64,000 nucleotides of DNA from Acridotheres tristis (Eukaryota; Chordata; Aves; Passeriformes; Sturnidae). Location of the stretch: assembly GCA_037013685.1 (NCBI GenBank), contig CM072891.1:21411318-21475317 (forward strand). Direction: 5' to 3'. Numbering within the stretch: the stretch's first letter is position 1; each line of letters begins with the position of its first letter. The translations under genes were made by a program, and so were the position numbers. The notes beneath the pieces are model-generated. The model was not told the DNA's origin. It made no database searches and saw nothing but the letters and a program-made list of their open reading frames with translations. Positions 1 to 10,905 of the stretch are shown here, one piece after another.

Positions 1-598
1 ATTTAATAGAAGAAAAGAGAAAAAATAAAATACATGCAATAATATAAAAGAAACAACCACCAACACAGTCAGAAATACAACCTGACACCCTGTCAGTCAG
101 GGTGTTGGTAGCAGTCCGTATAAATGGTGGCTGCAGTCCTCCTGGATGACAGATGTGGTTCAGTTGAAGCAGTGCTGTAGAAGGTGCAGTTTTCCTCCGA
201 AGATCCAGCGATGATGTGGAAATGATCCGACTTTCCTCTGGGATCCAGTAGAAAGGTCTGCCCTCGTGTCCCAAACCCCAGTTTTTTATCTAAGTAGGAA
301 AGGCTTGGCTCCTGTCCCTGGCTGGGGCATCTCCCAATGGGATGATGTAATCTTATCAGTCACACAATAGGACTTAATGGCCCATTAACGGAATATATCT
401 CCCGGAGGAAGGATGGGTTGTGAATAGATAACGATGATCATCCCCCGATCTTATCAGATGGCACATCAGCAGAGGATATCTCCCACAGAGATAAGGATCA
501 CCACCCCTCCCACATTTGAACAGATGGTGATAGAATACACAAATGTTGCATTGTATCCCAGGACAGGCAGTCATCCTTGAACTTGTCAAATGGTTCCA
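1..598 (-). mobile_element. Endogenous retrovirus LTR, passerine type, cut by window edge
   Basis: Read on the minus strand, this stretch has LTR-like organisation: an AT/GC-mixed U3-like part, a TATA-like ATAAAAAA run near 280-288, and a terminal T-rich segment with an ATTAAA-type signal at the window start. The wording is familiar from LTRs abundant in songbird genomes, a recognition from memory that I could not check with a repeat library. The left end runs off the window and the right boundary is approximate. No gag, pol or env remnant is visible beside it. It is probably a solo LTR or the edge of a provirus outside the window. Confidence 0.55.
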
Positions 599-933
599 GG
601 TATGCTTGCAGATGTCATCTGCAGTTGCCTGAAATCATTTACTTTACAATGACAAGGAGAGAAAAAAGAGCAGAGCTAGGACAGAAGAACTGAAGAGAAA
701 AGATGTGTCTGTTGGTAAACACCTTTATAGTATTATGTGCAACTTTTAGTGAGCATTATGAGCTATAGTTAGCTTAATTTCTACTGAAGTTAAAGGAATT
801 ATTTAATCTTTCTGCTACCACTTGAGAAATCAAAAGTATTTCACTGACATTTTGCTGTTCAGTGTAAGAATTTGGATATCAAGAACTAAAAATAACAGAC
901 TGTTTGTCGTTTGTCTTTTTGGTATTTTAACAG

Positions 934-1209
934 ATGTGCTCCCTAACTCCTGGCAGAACTGCAACCACTAAAAGTGAACAACTGACAGCAGTGCTTGGAA
1001 TTCCCCGGCAAAGAAAAGTGCAAAGGTTCACTTAGAAGTTCAATGGGAAAGAGTCAAAGTGGGATGATAAGTATGAATGATGATTCAACTGATGATGGAT
1101 TGGCCCACACTGTGAAAATTAAGGGTGTTCAGCCCAGTTACTTTAAAGGCTTGGGTGTTGAGGCTGGAGGTCTGTACAGAACACTCTGCTCTTCATTGAT
1201 CATAAGTGA
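934..1209 (+). pseudogene. Pseudo-exon, Ig I-set domain A
   Basis: A pyrimidine-rich acceptor ends with AG at 932-933. The exon then shows an Ig fold in three pieces of alternating frame. The first has ELQPLKVNN followed by TGA (983-985). The second, around 1015-1077, reads FNGKESKWDDKYE after a TAG (1033-1035). The third, from 1079, reads DDGLAHTVKIKGVQPS and continues to VEAGGL. This matches the B-C-E-F strand order of MYBPC/titin Ig domains (W-x-NG-K-E, DDKYE, DG-HTL-IK-VQPSD-G). The TAG falls where the invariant core Trp is expected. Two frame changes and two stops in one exon make this clearly non-functional. The donor is uncertain. Confidence 0.65.
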
Positions 1210-1532
1210 TGGAAAGTAAACATCTTTGCACAGTGGGTGGATCAAATGTGAGACAGCAAAGTTTGAGCTGCGAAATCCATGAAGCAAAAACACAAACCCC
1301 CAGAGTTTGGGCTGACAAAATTGGAATCCGCAATCTCATAAAGCTAGTGTGATAGGCAAGCAGAGGAGCATCAAGACCTCCTTTTCACACTGGAAGTAAA
1401 ATCCCAAGCCTGGAATCTCTCTTGCACAGGAGCCCATGTTATATCCTGCAAAGACAAAGACACCTGCTTTGATTTATAATGTACTTGCTGGTATGTGCCA
1501 GTTTTTCTTGCCCATCCCCTCCTATTTCCCAG

Positions 1533-1818
1533 GGATCCCAATTCAGTTTGTCAGCAATCTCAAGAGAACCCAAGTGAAGAGGAAGGGAAAAGCCTGCCAG
1601 GAGTGTGTGCTTACTCCTGAAGGTGTCACCCTGAAGGGGATGAAGAATGGATGAGTGATAGAGAGGTCTCCTGAGTACCCCAGGAGGCAGGAAGGGAAGA
1701 GAGCAGAGCTTATCATTCAATGCTGCTGAGCTGAGTGACTAGGGAGGTTGCAGAGTGATCATAGGATGCACAAGACAGTGAACCTCATGGGCCATACAGC
1801 CATGTGCAGCTGTGGGAG
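1533..1818 (+). pseudogene. Pseudo-exon, Ig I-set domain B
   Basis: The exon is bounded by a strong pyrimidine-tract acceptor (AG at 1531-1532) and a GTAAGT donor at 1819. At 286 bp it has the usual size of a one-domain exon. The frame starts IQFVSNLKRTQVKRKGKAC, continues ECVLTPEGVTLKGMKNG, meets TGA at 1652-1654, and continues in frame VIERSPEYPRRQEGKRAELI. These are the A'/B/C and E strands of an I-set domain of the MYBPC/titin type. The TGA replaces a residue after the NG turn, compatible with CGA to TGA. More stops follow at about 1721-1740. It is the best-preserved splice-delimited exon of the locus. Confidence 0.7.
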
Positions 1819-2176
1819 GTAAGTGGGGATGACTTGAGAGGAAGAGGAGGAGGAATATTTAGTCTTTACACTGTTTTTCAGTGAACTCTCCAATGGGGCA
1901 GTGCTGCTTTGCTGGAACATCTAGGAAACTTGTAAAATAACACTGATGTGCAGTCTTTTTATTGTTTAACATGGAATAAGCTGTTAGTCTTTACCTTCTA
2001 TTGGTAGTGTGAAGGTAATAATGAAAGACTTTTAGCTGTATGAAGTGGTAGAAGCATAAAGCAGTAAATCTTTCATTTAAGTCCTTACACTTGTCACCTA
2101 AACCAGGCTAGTAAAATGGGCATGTTTTATTTTAGTCAGGATTGCCCTAATGAATTCTTATCCTGGTTCTTTACAG

Positions 2177-2231
2177 TGACCCATGGGACTTGGACTTGAC
2201 TGCTGAGGACCAGCAGCACAACAGAAGACTG
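2177..2231 (+). pseudogene. Candidate short linker pseudo-exon
   Basis: A 55-bp open segment reading DPWDLDLTAEDQQHNRRL sits between a pyrimidine-rich acceptor (AG at 2175-2176) and a GTAAAT donor (2232). It is strongly acidic and polar, as expected for an inter-domain linker. It has no recognisable domain, so the assignment rests on splice signals and position between Ig-like remnants. Confidence 0.3.
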
Positions 2232-2919
2232 GTAAATATTTAATATCACATTTGTTTTGTGAATTAATTTTGCAGTAGCATTATTGATGCTGTAAACTTG
2301 AGTCTATGATCTTTACAGAAACACATACAGCTGTTAAGAAAACCAGGAAGAAAAGTTGGAAAGTTTAGCTTCATGCTCTCAGCACAGGCTGGAGAAGAAT
2401 TTCAAAGTTAGGGTGTGGATTTTAGTGCCTGTTAGTCTTTGAGATGACTTCTGCAAGATGTAGACCCATCAGAGTCCAGGTTCAGATACAAATATTGTAT
2501 AGGCAATAGAGGAAGTGCTTGACTGGTGTGGCAGCTCCTTTGGGCCAGCTATGGGAAAGGAGCAATGGGACAGCTTTCAGTTTCAGCTTTTGGATTCCTA
2601 TAGCTGCATTCCCTTCAGTGAACCCACATAAAGGAGAGTAAAGACTACTTAGGAACAGCCTTTCTCCATCCCTCTTTCTTCACAGGATTTCTTCCAATTT
2701 ACTAAACCACTTTCATCCTGTGATCTGTCAATTTTTTTTTTAAATCTCCCTGCTGCTAAACATCTTGGTGTTTGAAGTGCTCATCTGACAATTAAGAATA
2801 GTTTTTTTGTTCATATGCTTCCACTGGGATTTTTTCCAGAGACACAGTACCAAACCTGTCAGAGTTTAAGGAGTGTCTGGTTGATGTTTAGTCATATGGT
2901 TTAGTTTTGGGTAGTCCTG

Positions 2920-2993
2920 CAAGGAGCAGAGACTTGAAATCAATGATCCTTTTAGGCCCCTTTCAACTTGAGCTGTTCTATGATTCTATGACA
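2920..2993 (+). mobile_element. CR1 LINE 3' end fragment
   Basis: The segment has the CR1 tail pattern: TCAATGATCCTTTTAGG, then CCCTTTCAACTTGAG, ending in two ATTCTATGA-type octamer units. It is 5'-truncated, as most avian CR1 copies are, and lies between pseudo-exons of the IGSF22-like locus. Confidence 0.75.
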
Positions 2994-3029
2994 TTTTGCA
3001 ACCATAAAGTGTGAAGTTTATACTTTTAA

Positions 3030-3104
3030 TTGGGGATCCTGACAAGCTGTGTTGTCCTGAATGATACAAAGCTGGGAGGAATATGGCTCAAGAAAGGCAA
3101 ACAG
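3030..3104 (+). pseudogene. Candidate pseudo-exon, partial Ig domain
   Basis: The frame reads SCVVLNDTKLGGIWLKKGKQ and ends at a CAG/GTAAAA donor (3104/3105). Cys followed about 11 residues later by W-L-K-x-G-K is the B-to-C strand pattern of I-set domains. No acceptor is obvious and the domain is incomplete. Assignment is inferred from the motif and from neighbouring Ig remnants. Confidence 0.4.
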
Positions 3105-4849
3105 GTAAAATGCCCATGGGATGATCAGTATAATGAAAGGTTGCAAAACCCTAATGGGACTTGGCCTGGTGTTGATAAAGAGCTTCTAGCTGATGACAAA
3201 CAGATGGACAAATCAGACAAGAACAGGTCATTGCCTTCCCCCACTACTACTGTCTCAGTCTTACTAAGTTTTGGATTTGGATCTTGGCTTTGTCAGAATT
3301 TTCCTTTGCAGTCTCCTGTGAAGATGCTTTCGCATAGGCTAACCCATTTTCTCAGCCCGTAGGCTCACACTCTTTCCCACGAAGTTGGCTTCTCACCACC
3401 CACCCTTCTCCCTCTCCTGGTCTCTAATTTTCAGAGTAATCAGTAAATGTGTCCTCTGCATGCAAATGCACACCTTCATGGCTCATCTAGGCAGATGCAC
3501 AGATCCACATAACACTGAATTAATTTTGTCCATGGATCACTTCACCTGAATAGGAGCCGGAAATCCTGGCAGCTTAGACATCTTAGGGCAGGAAACTCTG
3601 ATCAGAGGATTCAGGGACATTGTTGGAAATTCTGTTCCTTGAAGTCTGTATAGTTTCCTGCCTCAATCTTTCTGTCAAGTGACAGGCTTGAAAAGGATTT
3701 AGATAATGAAGCAGGGAGCCATCCACATCCATGTAGTGGTCCCTGAGACTTTTCCCTCATTCCCGACTTGCTCAGATGTTAGGAAGAAGCCTTTGGGATC
3801 CACTACATGGACATGAGTAAAAGATAACAAAAGAGGCTCTTTCCCCCATGGGGAGAATTTGAGGTTTATTTCTTGTGGGCTTTCAGGAGCAAAAAGAGGG
3901 CGAGGTCAGGGTGCATAGGTCTTTTCTAGGGTCTGTAAGGGGGCAGGAAGAAATTGGATAACGGCCAGAGGGGAGAGGGACTAGGCCACAGGACATTGCA
4001 GGGGTCATGGAACCTACCATTTCCAATACATCTAGTGAGTTACAACACACAAACTCATCACTGACAGACTGGGAGAGGAGCAGAGGGGCAGAGTTGCCAG
4101 AGGACATAGCCACCTTGTGTCCTTCCTGTTCTTTACCAGGTGTACACCAACACCTGCAGAATCAGTGCTTCACCAGCTCTCCTCACCTGGGCCAGTAGCA
4201 TTTTACAGGCTTATCTGTGTGCACAAGCAAAACCTCTTCCTGCTGCTTCTTTGTTCCTCGAGGGGAGAAAATCCAACAGTCATACTGCTTGATTTGAAGT
4301 CACTAAGTCAGTGATCAAGAATTTTGGCCTGAACCTTTGCTTCAGACGTTGATGTCATGAGGACAAGAAAAACACCTTTTCTGAAATGATGAATAGAAGC
4401 GGGAAACTTGCTTGTTATATTTATGCATAAGGAGGATATTTATTAGGACAATTTTATTTCTTTACCTATTTCTTTATCTACAGTTGAAACAGAGTGTGAG
4501 CAATTTTTTTAAAATTATTTTTGTTTTTTTAAAATTATTTTTATTTTTATGGCTCGGCTTTTGGCAGGCAGATGGCGCCAGATGGGGGTTCAGCGTGGCA
4601 AAAAGCCTCTTCTGCCTGCTGGAGCCGGGCAGCGGTGGTTTGTCCACTGGCAGGACAAACAGGAGCACGGATGCTGTGTCTGCCACACTGAATGTTTATC
4701 ACACCTATGCTGCAGTGAAAATACATCAACAGCAAAGATTTGGTATAGAGAGAGTGGGTTTTCCTGAGTATCAGCAGAGAATTGTGTTTTCTGAAACTAC
4801 ACGTTGTATGACAAAGATAAAGAAAGAAATAAAAAACAACAAATATGTT

Positions 4850-5142
4850 TAGAATCATAGAATGGCTCAGGTTGGAAGGGAACTTAAAAGTCATCTCGTT
4901 TTAATCTTTCACTAGCCCCATACTTCCTGTGGCCTTGAAGACTGCCAGGGATGGGACATCCACAACTTCTCTGGGCAACCTGTTCCAGTGCCTCTCCACC
5001 CTCACTGTAAAGAATTTCTCCCTAATATCTAGTCTAAACCTACTCCTTTTCAGTTGGAAATCTTTATCCCTTGTCCTGACACTACATGCCCTAGTAAATA
5101 ATTTCTCCCCATCTCTCTTGTAGGCTCCCTTCAAGTACTGGG
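4850..5142 (-). mobile_element. CR1 LINE fragment, minus strand
   Basis: The segment begins with the reversed CR1 tail (AGAATCATAGAATGGCTCAG) and continues through the usual 3' coding and UTR text: GGTTGGAAGGGA, GGGACATCCACAACTTCTC, CCTGTTCCAGTGCCTC and AAGAATTTCTCCCTAAT. It is a 5'-truncated insertion of about 290 bp. Confidence 0.9.
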
Positions 5143-5697
5143 AACCTGTTGGTTTTTTGGGGGGGTTTTATTATCATGTGCAAGATATCCTCATCAAGCC
5201 CCCAGATTATTCTGCTACAAATGAGGGAGCATTTTCTTTACCAACTCTGATTCTACTATCGTTATTGTCATCTTTGGTATATATCCCCATGGGACTTTAG
5301 GGAAAGTCCCTAGAGTAGCAGCAGAAAGATGCTTTACAAAACCGAGAAACTGCCTGGAATCAAATCTCCAGGTCCTGGGGAAATGTGGGACTTTGGGATT
5401 TGCTGCTCCCCAGGGCTCCCTCTTTTTCTGCTGAGGTGAACAACTAAAGGAGGGCAGGTGACTCACTGTGTAAGAAACAGAACTAAATCAACCAATTCAA
5501 AACATGATCAGTCAAAGCATAAGACAAAAATTTGAGTGCCCCTGAAGACTTTCACAAAATACAAAATTCTGATAGTAAAAACATGAAGGAGTGTATGAGG
5601 GGCCCAGTTTTGGATCACTTTTTCTGGGAACTCGCAGATACAGGATAAGTGTCAAGTTTGCAGCTGCAACCTTCAGTTGTCTTCTGTTCTTTCCAGA

Positions 5698-5955
5698 TTC
5701 TCCAATTATTGAAGAATCTGCCCTTGAGTTTTTTGTGACACAGTGTCACTGTGAAGAACCAAATGGACTGCAAACGTGGAGGTCCCTTCCAAGGCAAAGC
5801 CTAGGCCCAAAGTCACATCAAGGACAGCATGGAGGAGACAGAGGAAGAAAACGTGGGGTTGGAGAAAGCCAGTGACTGCATTACAACTAATATCTTGGTG
5901 AGAAAAGACAGTGGAGCCATTGTGCTGAAACTGAAAAAAATCACTCTGTCAGGAG
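5698..5955 (+). pseudogene. Candidate pseudo-exon, Ig/FN3-like, ending at a CR1 insertion
   Basis: A strong acceptor (long pyrimidine run, AG at 5696-5697) precedes the frame DSPIIEESALEFFVTQ, then CEEPNGLQTWRSL. A second frame further on gives ITTNILVRKDSGAIVLKLKK. The last piece has the D-S-G-x-x-x-L-x-L-K pattern of the Ig F and G strands. The similarity stops at about 5955, where CR1 sequence begins. The frame must change once inside the exon. Domain class is uncertain, and the coding interpretation is an inference. Confidence 0.4.
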
Positions 5956-6212
5956 AGGAATATAGTGATAGGAAAAGGGGCAATGGCTTCAGTGTTTAAC
6001 ATTAGGAAGAAATTCCATACTGTGAGGGTGGTGAGGCACTGGCACAGATTGCCCAGAGAAGCTGTGGATGCCCCATCCCTGGAAATGTTCCAGATTAGGT
6101 TAGATGGACTCTGAGCAGCCTGGTCTAATGGGAGATGTCCCTGCTCATGGCAGAGGATTGGAAGGAGATGATCTTTAAGGTTCCTTACAACCAAAATCAT
6201 TCAGTGAAAAAC
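5955..6212 (+). mobile_element. CR1 LINE fragment, plus strand
   Basis: CR1 3' sequence on the plus strand: AGGAAGAAATTCC, GTGAGGGTGGTGAGGCACTG, CCCAGAGAAGCTGTGGATG and a diverged tail with GATGATCTTTAAGG. It starts directly where the Ig-like similarity of the 5698-5955 remnant ends, so it may have disrupted that exon. Confidence 0.85.
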
Positions 6213-6254
6213 TAATTTAGTTAGAAAACACTACTGAACTATCTTCTGGGAGTT

Positions 6255-6352
6255 ACAGTTCAGGTCCTGATCTAGTTGAAGCTGTCCCTGCTTATTGCAC
6301 GGGGATTGGACTAGATGAGCTTTAGAAGTCCCAATTCAAACTATTCTGTGAG
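6255..6352 (+). mobile_element. CR1 LINE 3' end fragment
   Basis: A diverged CR1 tail reading GGGATTGGACTAGATGAGCT, then a degenerate C-rich segment, ending in ATTCTGTGAG. It lies about 40 bp after a longer CR1 fragment in the same orientation, so it may be a second insertion or a rearranged piece of it. Confidence 0.65.
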
Positions 6353-8740
6353 ACCTCTTGTTTCTATATTTGATCCCCAATGAAAGCAATTTTATAGTCC
6401 CTATTCCCAAGACCAGAGTGCATCACAGGATATACAAGACAGACAGCATGTCTGGGCTATTGAAACATTTAAGAAAGTAAATTAACAGCTTGAAGCAATA
6501 TATAATTTTTGACCTAAGGCTTCAGGTTTTTGTCCAAACTTCCTATGGATTAGGGAAGACGTTTCTGAGCTGCTCTGTAATACACTGCAGAAAGAGCTCA
6601 TTTTCAAAATAAGTGCAATAATTGAAATGTTTAAACATTTGAAATGACCAAGGGAAGTAGGTGGCAAAGAAATAGTCTTTAGAAAAGCACTGTGACCATG
6701 AATAAATCTAAACATATAAATTACCCTCCTTGACTTCCTGCTAGACATACATATATTTCTTTACACACACAAATATAACAAATGCACACAATTTGGAGTA
6801 AATAAATTGTGATTGTTCTGTGCTAATTTGGTTTTCCTCTGTGTAGAGCGTCTGAGAGGGGTGTCTCACAAAAGTTGCTTGAGTGGCTTATTACCCACAA
6901 GCAACAATGAGAGGCCAGAGCATTCAGCACCTCTGAAAGTCACACCTATGGATTTGGCCAATTTTGACTGCTTTTTCCTGAATTAGACCAGAAGTGACTT
7001 GAACAAGTGACTGATTTTGTTGTATCCATCAGATAGCAACCGTATGATCCATGTTTAACACAGCTTGTGCAACACATGGGAGTGTTCCTATCAGCAGCAG
7101 CAGCTGACTAATGAGACTGTTGCTCTTCTTTTTCTGTTAATATTTTAGTTCTTTCTTGGATTCTTTCCTTTGTCTCATTCAGAATGTTGGGATTTCATAT
7201 TAATTGAATTGCAATCACTCATGGTATCGATTAAATTAGTGATCCCTACGTAGCTATTAAAACAAGGACACGGAGATTTCCAGCTAGGGGCAATTAAGTA
7301 TCTGCAAACAGCAGAGATCAATGTGATGAAGGTGTTCTGAGGTGTAGGTAGCTTTAGTACTTAAGGGTCATATAGAGGTTGCCAAAGGCCCTAATGTATG
7401 CCAAAGAATATAATTTGTCATACATGTTACTATGCTCGTCAACCCTCCCATTAACCCTTTAAAAAGAAAATTCCCGTGAGATTAATGAAAGTTGCTTACA
7501 TTCTTTTATTTTAATACTAGATTTTTAGTAGTAAAGAATCTGTGCCTAGTTCTGAACTGATCAATACCACAAACTCCAAAGGATTTACAGTAGCTTAAGA
7601 AATGCTGAAATGGGCAGACTTTATTTTGTGCCATTAGCAGAGACTTCTTTCTCTATATGGCTAAAGCATTTTACAGACAAAAGACTGTCAGTGCCACCAA
7701 TAAATATCCTAAACTATTGATGGAATCCTGTAAGAGATACTGAAGAGGGCCTTAGTAGTTGCACATAATTCAGGAAAAGAAATGGCCAAGTGTGGAAGCC
7801 AGTATAGCTGAAAAACAGAGAATTCTATGTAGTAGATGAAAGCCTTGAGGTTAAAGTTACTCACATGGGAAAGCATTCAGGCTCCTTTACATCAAAAGAC
7901 AACAAAAAATAATTTAAAGCCTGGAGCTATGATTCTTCTCCTATCTGAACTCTTGCATTATCTCACATTAGCTTAGGAGAGGAGAATACCCTCTGCCCAT
8001 ATGTACTGTATTCCTTATGACCCCTGTGCTCAAATGAGAGCTTTGTAAAAAAGCCAGTAGCATCAAGTTTGTTGTGGCATGCTGCACTAGATATTTTTTT
8101 TGTGCCAGGGGGAAGGTTGTTGCATTTTAGTTGAGAATTTCAGAGCAGGACTTGAATTTGGATACACAACTCCCTATTATTTTGATTGAAAACATACGGC
8201 TTTTTTAACAGTCGATCTTTTGTTCTTCTCCTGTATTATGGAGGCTTCTGCAAGTGGACTAAAGAGCAAAAAGCAAGGTCGATATTTTTTAAAATGCTTA
8301 TTAATTAGGAGTACTGTAATCTTTGGCAAATAAACTTGAAGAACATTAAGAGGATCTTGCAAGTCAGCACATTCCCTAATCCCAGTCCACATAGCACCTG
8401 ACTACTTCCCACAAACTGTAGGAGGGATTTATTAAACAAGAAGAGACACAAGGGACTCAGAGTCATAGAAAACAGGTTGTAGGAAATGTACTGCAGAGCT
8501 CACCAGCCAGCTAGGAAGAGACAGAAGCAAACCTTTAATGCTAAACACCTCTTCTAAGCACTTGTGAGTAGTAGGCAGTGCTCATAGCAGACTCCCAGAT
8601 GATTCTGTGCCAGAATGTTTGAGATTTTTTCTTAAATGGCCAACCTTGAAACAGCGTCTCCATTAATGTGCCATGTTAGGAACCACATTGCTTTGCTGGA
8701 CAGAATATGCTCTGTGTTTATTAGGGCTCTTTTTATATCC
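6353..8740. other. No recognisable gene (presumed intron of the pseudogene)
   Basis: The sequence is AT-rich with only short chance frames. I see no exon-like block with domain similarity and no clear repeat. By position it lies between IGSF22-like remnants, so it is probably former intron. Confidence 0.4.
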
Positions 8741-8752
8741 CCAAACCCTGCA

Positions 8753-8876
8753 GGTTTGGCATCTTGAAATGGGTCCAGCTCTATATTCACATCTGCAAGC
8801 TGTGGACTCTCCTGCTGTCACAGAGCCTTCAGAACTGCTGAAGGTGGTGGATTTTTCAACTCCAGCCTTGGCTTAG
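8753..8876 (+). pseudogene. Candidate pseudo-exon, FN3 C-terminal half
   Basis: After a pyrimidine-rich acceptor (CAG at 8750-8752) the frame reads VWHLEMGPALYSHLQAVDS, then TEPSELLKVVDF, before a stop at about 8874. The order Y-x-x-x-L-x-A-V-x-S followed by E-P-S resembles the F and G strands of fibronectin-III domains. The evidence is short and the call tentative. Confidence 0.3.
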
Positions 8877-10539
8877 CCTAGAAGGGAACCGGATCATGGA
8901 GATGTTCTGTCAGAATACACGTTAGAAACATGAGTTGAGGACACCAAAAAGTAGACAAAATGCACCAAGATCCCTATCTCTAGTACCACTTATAGACAAA
9001 TACTACTTCTGAATCCAAGCTGTGATTGAATCTGGTATGGGAGAAGCAGAGTTGTTAGAGGAAGGAATTCTAGCATCGTCACCCTCAGGTGAGACCTGCA
9101 GTATTCATCTAGCTGGAACTCTTATCTGTCAGCTGTTACTTTCTTTTGTTTTTAACATATACCACATTTTGTAAGCTTTTATTGGATTCATCTTGCACCA
9201 AAAAAAGCATTTTTCATCACAGCTTGGCTGGGTTTCATTCAGTTTTCAGCGGTTCTGAGAGGAGATGGAGAACAGCACAAAGTTGTGCAGTCCTTGAGCC
9301 AAATTTAAATCATTCTGCCATTCTTCTTGCTAAGCTCTCTTCTGAATGTGTCAGGTTTAATGATGTAATAGTTGTTTTTTTCCACCATATGACTTCTCAC
9401 ATCACGCCTCAGATGTGGGTACAGAGGTCACTGTTGGAAAATTCGCTGATTTCTGACATGGACTCAGTAGTCCGGGGATGAGTTAGGACAGTTGATGCTA
9501 CAGTAAACAAACCATCATGTTTGAAACAGCCATTTGCTGTAAATATGTGGTGTTACTGAGACAGGATTATAATCCTTTCATGCCCTCAGTGAGCACTCAG
9601 CGTTCTGGCAACAAAAGCTGAAGTAATATTGGCAGAGGTCATGCTTCAAGTACACTAATTATGTCTTGAGAATGAAGATACAAATGAGAATGACCTGCCA
9701 TGAAATCCCTAGCTACCTTACTAATTGAGGTGGCAAAGCATCTAAATTTTTATTGTTTAGAACTTGTTTGCTTAAATATTAATTAGAAAATTTGGGCTTT
9801 TTGTCTTGATACACCCAGGTGACAAAGCATGGTGCTGGCTGTCCTCAGCAGCAGTAAGGCCAGCAGGAATAGGTGAGTCATGAGTAGAGCAGAAGGACAT
9901 TCATGTTTCACTGAGGAAGTCTCAGAAGGCAACAATCCAGGTGGCCAATATGAAAAACAGTCGTTTCTCTTCTTAGTCTCCTTTTTGAAACTACACTGCC
10001 CATGTATGAGGCATGGCTTTGTTACTGTATCATCAAGTAAACACCAAAAAATCCCAGAGAGATTGCAAACTTCTCTGGTGTGGCATGGCAACATGAAGTA
10101 CTGTGCTGAAGAGTATGAGAAGTCCTGTAAGAAACAGACATTATACAAAACTGCTTGTAGCTTGGACAGTAAAATCATCAAATGAGGCATTAATGCTTTT
10201 CCTTTCTTTTGTTCTCATGTACACTACATATAAACTACACCTTTTTTGGCACATTTTTTACATTATTTTTAAATAATGTAAAATTCCTGTTCCACCCACC
10301 TCACCTGAAATTGTCCTGAGTAGGTGCTTCTCAGAAAGCAGTTGATTGCATTGATGTTTTTCTTGTGGTTGCACAACTATTGAGAGAAGAGCTAACAACA
10401 TCTTAACCCTTACATGTAGTGCCTTCTGCTGAAGCAGTCTGAAGGGTTCTTCTTACATTCTCTGATGTGACTCAACAGGCTGAAGAATGGCTGTACCTTT
10501 CTGTGTGTTATAAATGAGAGACAAAAGGTCTCGATATTC

Positions 10540-10905
10540 AGCAAAATTTAGATTGCTTTATTTGATATAGAAAGAGCAAGCAGTGCGCTGGAGAATGTGA
10601 GAGGTCACCGCCCACTCCACGCTCCACTGAACCTTGGTTTGCAGCCTCTTCTTATACTGGGGTTTCTCATTGTTCACAAATTCACAAAGCCTTTGGGTGA
10701 TAATCAGTCACAGATAGCCATCTGGTTCTTGTAGATGACCACCAGGGAAGTTCTGGTGGTCTGGTCCTTGTGGATAACCACCAGAGAAGTTCTGGGAGTC
10801 TGGTTTTTGGGATAGGCAGTATTGATCAGACAAAGGCAGGAAGGGCTTTTTGGAAAGTCCAATTTTGCAAGCTGGTAGCCGATACAACTTATTTGAAAAA
10901 CATAA
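10540..10905 (-). mobile_element. Probable ERV LTR, minus strand
   Basis: On the minus strand there is a TATAAG element (about 10650-10657) followed about 95 bp later by AATAAA (about 10557-10563), an R-region-like layout. Upstream in the U3 part lie two 39-bp direct repeats, as in retroviral enhancers. Boundaries and family are uncertain; no internal retroviral genes are visible alongside. Confidence 0.5.
10722..10799. repeat. Two 39-bp tandem units in the putative LTR U3
   Basis: Unit 1 (10722-10760) and unit 2 (10761-10799) align without gaps and share the cores ACCACCAG and GAAGTTCTGG. They differ at a handful of positions. A third, partial start follows at 10800. Confidence 0.8.

Noticed and set aside
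4412..4852. 146-codon open frame at 4412-4852 with a hydrophobic start
   Set aside because: The first third is translated from T-rich low-complexity DNA, there is no domain, and it runs up to a CR1 insertion.
4901..5134. Minus-strand frame reading RDKDFQLKRSRFRLDIREKF and further
   Set aside because: This is a piece of the CR1 LINE coding region, not a host gene.
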